Below are positions 60,626 through 64,000 of a DNA stretch of 64,000 nucleotides, one piece after another. This stretch comes from G032773895 sp965248935 (lineage in GTDB: Bacteria > Pseudomonadota > Gammaproteobacteria > Pseudomonadales > Cellvibrionaceae): positions 1,116,001 through 1,180,000 of the forward strand of contig OZ252214.1 of assembly GCA_965248935.1 (NCBI GenBank), given 5' to 3'. The position numbers and the translations under genes were made by a program. The notes under the pieces were generated by a model that was given only the letters and a program-made list of their open reading frames with translations, made no database searches and was not told where the DNA came from. How positions within the stretch are numbered: position 1 is the stretch's first letter; each line of letters starts with the position of its first letter.

Positions 60626-61681
60626 TTACCAAGCATAGCCTACACCAAAGCGTAATCTAGCGTCTTCTTCGCGGTTGGCATCTTGAGGAGAGTTGTCGTA
60701 ATCATACTCCAAGGCAATGTCTGCTGATAGCCCTTTGGCAATGGGCATACTCACACCCGTATCCGTTTGAGCAGACCAGCCTTTGGGCTCCCCTTCTTCA
60801 GGCTCATCAAATGACCACAAAAAATCCGCTCTGTTGTAGAAGGCAAACTTTTCAAAAAATAAATATCTGAAATTTGACGCCAGACTCCAGGAAACAAAAT
60901 CTTGAGTACTTTCATCCAACATAGGATCAGTTTCTACTTCTTTATCCTCATACTCATAGCTTTCATTGGTATACACACCACCTGTTTTTATTGAGAAAGC
61001 GGTTTTTTGAGACTCCCAAAACTGGTAACCCAAACCCGTACCAACAGTGTATTTTTCTTGCAATTGTTTAGCTTCATTAGAATTCGCGGAAACGTCTAAA
61101 TACCAATATGTTTGTGGGGAAAAAAACCAATCGAAGACATAGATACCTTCATATTCCTCCTCAGCAGAGCCGCTATCCCTTGATTCACCAACATACTTAA
61201 GACCATATTCGTGCCTAAAATCCGTATAGCGGTGGGTTAAGTCTAGATCGACTAACCAATCTTGCTTCTCACTATTTCCACTGGTTTGAGAACCCACCAC
61301 GGTAATCTTGCCTGCGTAAAATTCAGTCGTCTCTTGATGGTTTTCATATTCAACAACCCCTTGCAAAGTAAGAAGTGGAATACTCTTGCTCTCACCGCTA
61401 CACGAAAACTCGACATTTCCTCCACTTAAACGGCTGAAAACGCAAGCATCCGGTTGGCCAGCCAACTTTAATTGGATTTCGGTTTGAATCGATTGGATAG
61501 CCGATTTGGGAATAAACAAATCCCCTAGCACCGCCGAACGCCAAACTATCTGTTCGGAATTGATCTCCACAAGCTCACCATTCAGAATGTCTCCGTTTTT
61601 GAGATGTATCTCTCCAGAAAACACATTATTTGCCAGCATAAAAAGTAAAGTGATGAAAGCAGTATATAATTGCTTTTTCAT
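60626..61681 (-). CDS. DUF481 family outer-membrane protein
   Basis: A 351-residue exported protein with a signal peptide ending near FSG (about residue 23). The N-terminal part (IHLKNGDILNGELVEINSEQ) is an SH3-like region common in this family, and the rest has alternating strands (WLVDLDLTHRYTDFRHEYGL) that form an eight- or more-stranded outer-membrane barrel ending LRFGVGYAW with a terminal aromatic residue. Function of DUF481 proteins is unknown. Confidence 0.87.
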   Translation of the reverse strand: MKKQLYTAFITLLFMLANNVFSGEIHLKNGDILNGELVEINSEQIVWRSAVLGDLFIPKSAIQSIQTEIQLKLAGQPDACVFSRLSGGNVEFSCSGESKSIPLLTLQGVVEYENHQETTEFYAGKITVVGSQTSGNSEKQDWLVDLDLTHRYTDFRHEYGLKYVGESRDSGSAEEEYEGIYVFDWFFSPQTYWYLDVSANSNEAKQLQEKYTVGTGLGYQFWESQKTAFSIKTGGVYTNESYEYEDKEVETDPMLDESTQDFVSWSLASNFRYLFFEKFAFYNRADFLWSFDEPEEGEPKGWSAQTDTGVSMPIAKGLSADIALEYDYDNSPQDANREEDARLRFGVGYAW

Positions 61682-61917
61682 TAAGATTCTCAAAAATAAC
61701 TCAGAACGCCCCTTCGGACCGTGTATTTTTCAAAAAGTTGGGTAAAGTTTACCTTGACGTACAGTAGAAAACGCCGGAGTAGCGATACATACTATTGATA
61801 CATACTATTACCACAGAGCTTTGTTTGTAGGCCCTAGAACATTGGGGCGAAAAAGAAGTAAAAAATAATTTGTCGTCACAAAACCATATATGTTTTAACT
61901 AATTTGGGACAAACAAT

Positions 61918-63480
61918 TTGAAATATTATTTAGACAAGCGAGTTATCGCTGTATTTTTTCTCGGCATTTCAAGTGGATTTCCCTGGACCATTATCGGCTC
62001 CTGTTTAACCTTATGGTTAAAAGAGGCTGGCTTGAGCCGATCAGATATTGGTTTTGCCGCGCTTATTTTTAGTGTATTCGCTATCAATTTTTTGTGGTCT
62101 CCAGTAGTCGATAGGGCTAGACATCAGTGGCTGATAAGAGCCACTTCGTTAATCGGTATAAAACTCGACTCAAGAAGAACCTGGGTTTTGCTCTGCCAAC
62201 TTTTGATTGTTATAGGCTGTATTGCTATGAGCCTAAACGCCCCTGAGAACAACGCTAAATACTTAATACTTTCTGCCCTCGGAATCGCTATCGCCGCAGC
62301 CACCCAAGATATTGCCATTGACGCTTACCGAATAGACAGCTTTTCATCGGACGAAACTCAATCTATATCTGCCGCTGCTGGCACCGCTACTGCGGGCTGG
62401 TGGACTGGCTACGCGGGGCTAGGGTTTATCCCCCTCAGACTTTCCGACTTAGGATGGAGTTGGCCACAACTCTATTTGTTAATGGCAGTACTTGCGATAG
62501 TACTCCTATCCATTTCAGCACTTCTACCAACGCTTAAACACTCCTACCAATCACAAAGAGATGAAGTATACGAAAGCTATAAATCCCTTACGGCAGCCGC
62601 CTCTTCACAAGAAAAAGCCAAACTGACCTTTACCCTTTTTATTCCTATTTTGCTGATTTTCTGGGTTCTAATTGGCACCCCTGGAGTGAGTAATCACCTC
62701 TCTTCAAATAACCTTTTCCACAGCCTATTACTCCTCTTAGGCTTTGCCAGTTGCATACTGGCGGGAATACTGGCGGGAAAATTACGCGAAGCCGAATCAG
62801 GAACCACATGTGCTTTTGCCGGTGATAAGCTTATCGCTTGGGTATTGACAGCAATCATCGCCCCCCTTAAAGATTTCTTTGTACGTTCTGGCCCGGCGTT
62901 CGCCATTGCCATTTTAAGCTTTATTTTTCTATTCAAAATTGGTGAAGCTTTTCTGGGCAGAATGTCCATTGTTTTTTATAAGGAGATAGGGTTTACCAAT
63001 ACAGAAATTGCAACCTATTCAAAAATGCTCACTTGGTGGCTCACCATTACTTTTGCGCTTGTGGGAGGCTGGGTTAATGCAAAATTCGGCTTAGTGAAAG
63101 GGCTTATGGTAAGTGGCCTAGCAATGGCAGGAAGTAATTTGATGTTTGCTTGGATGGCCCAGGTTGGTCCAAGTATCCCGCTCTATATCGCCACCATTGT
63201 TGTGGATGGTTTTGCTGCGGCATGGTCAATCGTAGCTTTCGTCTCGTTAGTTTCGCTAATGTGTAGCCACACTTTCTCCGCTACCCAATACGCATTAATG
63301 GCTTCACTCGGAAATTTTGGTAGAACGACACTTTCCGCCGCCAGTGGCGCATTAGTGGACTGGCTAGACGGTAATTGGACTCTATTTTTTATTATTACCT
63401 CTATCATGGTTATCCCTAGTTTAATTATTCTGTGGAGAATATCCGACAGGATTACAGCCCTATCGCAAGGAGAAAGATAG
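61918..63480 (+). CDS. AmpG-like MFS transporter (peptide-acetyl-CoA / muropeptide family)
   Basis: A 520-residue transporter with about 12-14 helices. FFLGISSGFPWTIIGSCLTL, then LKEAGLSRSDIG and the cytoplasmic FLWSPVVDR are the AmpG start; ATQDIAIDAYRIDSF is the conserved motif near residue 138. AmpG imports anhydro-muropeptides for cell-wall recycling; the family also includes other substrates. The start is TTG 61918 with GGGAC upstream. The C-terminal third is longer than in E. coli AmpG. Confidence 0.88.
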   Translation: MKYYLDKRVIAVFFLGISSGFPWTIIGSCLTLWLKEAGLSRSDIGFAALIFSVFAINFLWSPVVDRARHQWLIRATSLIGIKLDSRRTWVLLCQLLIVIGCIAMSLNAPENNAKYLILSALGIAIAAATQDIAIDAYRIDSFSSDETQSISAAAGTATAGWWTGYAGLGFIPLRLSDLGWSWPQLYLLMAVLAIVLLSISALLPTLKHSYQSQRDEVYESYKSLTAAASSQEKAKLTFTLFIPILLIFWVLIGTPGVSNHLSSNNLFHSLLLLLGFASCILAGILAGKLREAESGTTCAFAGDKLIAWVLTAIIAPLKDFFVRSGPAFAIAILSFIFLFKIGEAFLGRMSIVFYKEIGFTNTEIATYSKMLTWWLTITFALVGGWVNAKFGLVKGLMVSGLAMAGSNLMFAWMAQVGPSIPLYIATIVVDGFAAAWSIVAFVSLVSLMCSHTFSATQYALMASLGNFGRTTLSAASGALVDWLDGNWTLFFIITSIMVIPSLIILWRISDRITALSQGER

Positions 63481-63506
63481 CCCCATTTTAAACCTTAATG
63501 CGGGGC
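63480..63506. terminator. Weak hairpin after the AmpG-like gene
   Basis: GCCCC (63480-63484) can pair with GGGGC (63502-63506). It overlaps the stop codon and lacks a T-run, between convergent genes; low confidence. Confidence 0.3.
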
Positions 63507-63559
63507 AGAAAATAACAATCGGTGTTAACTTCTCCTGGAACCTAGAAACCGCCGTTGAA

Positions 63560-64000
63560 TCACGAAGCTAGAATCGACCGAATTTCACTCCACATATTTC
63601 TGTAAGCTAAAGCCGCTCTGCCCGAACGAGCATAACTCGGTAGAGGCGCTCGGCACTGAGCCATTTTTTCCGCTTCGCTGTCCATAGGGATATAGGTATC
63701 CAATACTGGCAGAGGCAAGTATTTAGCGCTGTCCAATATCTGCATATGCATCTTGCGACGCTTATCCAGCATATTAAAAAAGCCGTGGATACGTTTCGGC
63801 GAGCGCGCCTTGCTTTCAAAAAAATCCGTCACCTGTGCCATTGCCCTTAGAGATAACGGGTTGGGAATCATGGGCACTAATACCAAATCCACTTCAGCTA
63901 ATACAAATTCAATACTGGGGGACAAAGTAGGCGGGCAATCAAAAATTAAAATGGAGGCTTTATCGCTGATAGGCTCAATTAGACTCTTGATCAATTTGCG
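63560..64000 (-). CDS. ParA/MinD-family ATPase, C-terminal part (cut by window edge)
   Basis: The last 146 residues of a ParA-type protein whose N-terminus, with the Walker A motif, lies beyond base 64000. Visible are the Walker A' / switch region SILIFDCPPTLSPSIEFVLA, the ParA pattern LVLVPMIPNPLSLRAMAQ and a C-terminal helix with RSGRAALAYRNMW. Such proteins position chromosomes, plasmids or large protein clusters; which one cannot be told here. Confidence 0.85.
   Translation of the reverse strand, partial: RKLIKSLIEPISDKASILIFDCPPTLSPSIEFVLAEVDLVLVPMIPNPLSLRAMAQVTDFFESKARSPKRIHGFFNMLDKRRKMHMQILDSAKYLPLPVLDTYIPMDSEAEKMAQCRAPLPSYARSGRAALAYRNMWSEIRSILAS

Overview
The window reads as chromosomal DNA of a facultatively anaerobic, nitrate-respiring, polysaccharide-degrading marine gammaproteobacterium, most likely of the Cellvibrionaceae (Saccharophagus/Teredinibacter-like). 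The reasons are the moderately AT-rich base composition, a secreted carbohydrate-binding protein with poly-serine linkers, the hda - DUF2066 / purM - purN and fxsA - groES - groEL arrangements shared with Pseudomonas relatives, and an Anr/hemN pair. The genus assignment is inference.

Layout. 1-763: end of an isoquinoline 1-oxidoreductase-type molybdenum hydroxylase operon (iorA, start of iorB). 1110-7118: an AT-rich, same-strand cluster of a class II amidotransferase (AsnB-like), a free-standing acyl carrier protein, an acyl-AMP ligase, an NAD-synthase-type enzyme and a GNAT-like protein; it looks like a small uncharacterised biosynthetic cluster. 7406-8742: DUF1330 gene and divergent LysR regulator. 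8758-31739: a nitrate-respiration island: narGHJI with a parvulin-type isomerase and a small Cys4 protein, narX, a PhyH-type dioxygenase and a gamma-carbonic-anhydrase-like hexapeptide protein sitting between narX and narL, a CBS protein, a NarK-type transporter, narL, a UbiH-like monooxygenase, a PP2C/Ser-Thr-kinase fusion, two further NarK/NasA-type transporters and a solitary class I nrdB. 31778-35209: STAS protein, an IS256-family remnant, a Fic protein and a GGDEF protein. 35507-38155: napD-like gene, anr/fnr and hemN. 38312-44421: hda, DUF2066, purM, purN and a DUF4212/sodium:solute symporter pair. 44577-47911: a decayed zone with a transposition-ATPase fragment, a secreted poly-Ser CBM protein and a phhB gene broken by an in-frame TGA. 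47961-56427: HPt/HD-GYP-like protein with an 11-G tract, fumarase, a coiled-coil protein, a PuuD-like membrane protein and a TRAP transporter operon with its TatT lipoprotein. 56587-64000: sodB, groEL, groES, fxsA, DUF481, an AmpG-like transporter and the edge of a ParA gene.

How it works together. An Anr/FNR-type iron-sulfur regulator is encoded here, and FNR boxes (TTGAT-N4-ATCAA) that are perfect or one base off lie before narG, hemN, the napD/GGDEF pair, the CBS gene, narK1, nrdB and between narK2 and narL. NarL 7-2-7 sites lie upstream of narG, narK1 and narK2/narL. The window therefore holds sensor (NarX), regulators (NarL, Anr), enzyme (NarGHI), its maturation factors (NarJ, parvulin) and transporters for nitrate respiration, with oxygen-independent haem synthesis (HemN) and a deoxynucleotide-synthesis gene under tandem NrdR boxes wired into the same circuit. 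groES has a recognisable heat-shock (RpoH) promoter.

No tRNA, rRNA or CRISPR array was seen. All functional assignments are from reading the translated sequences; no database search was run.
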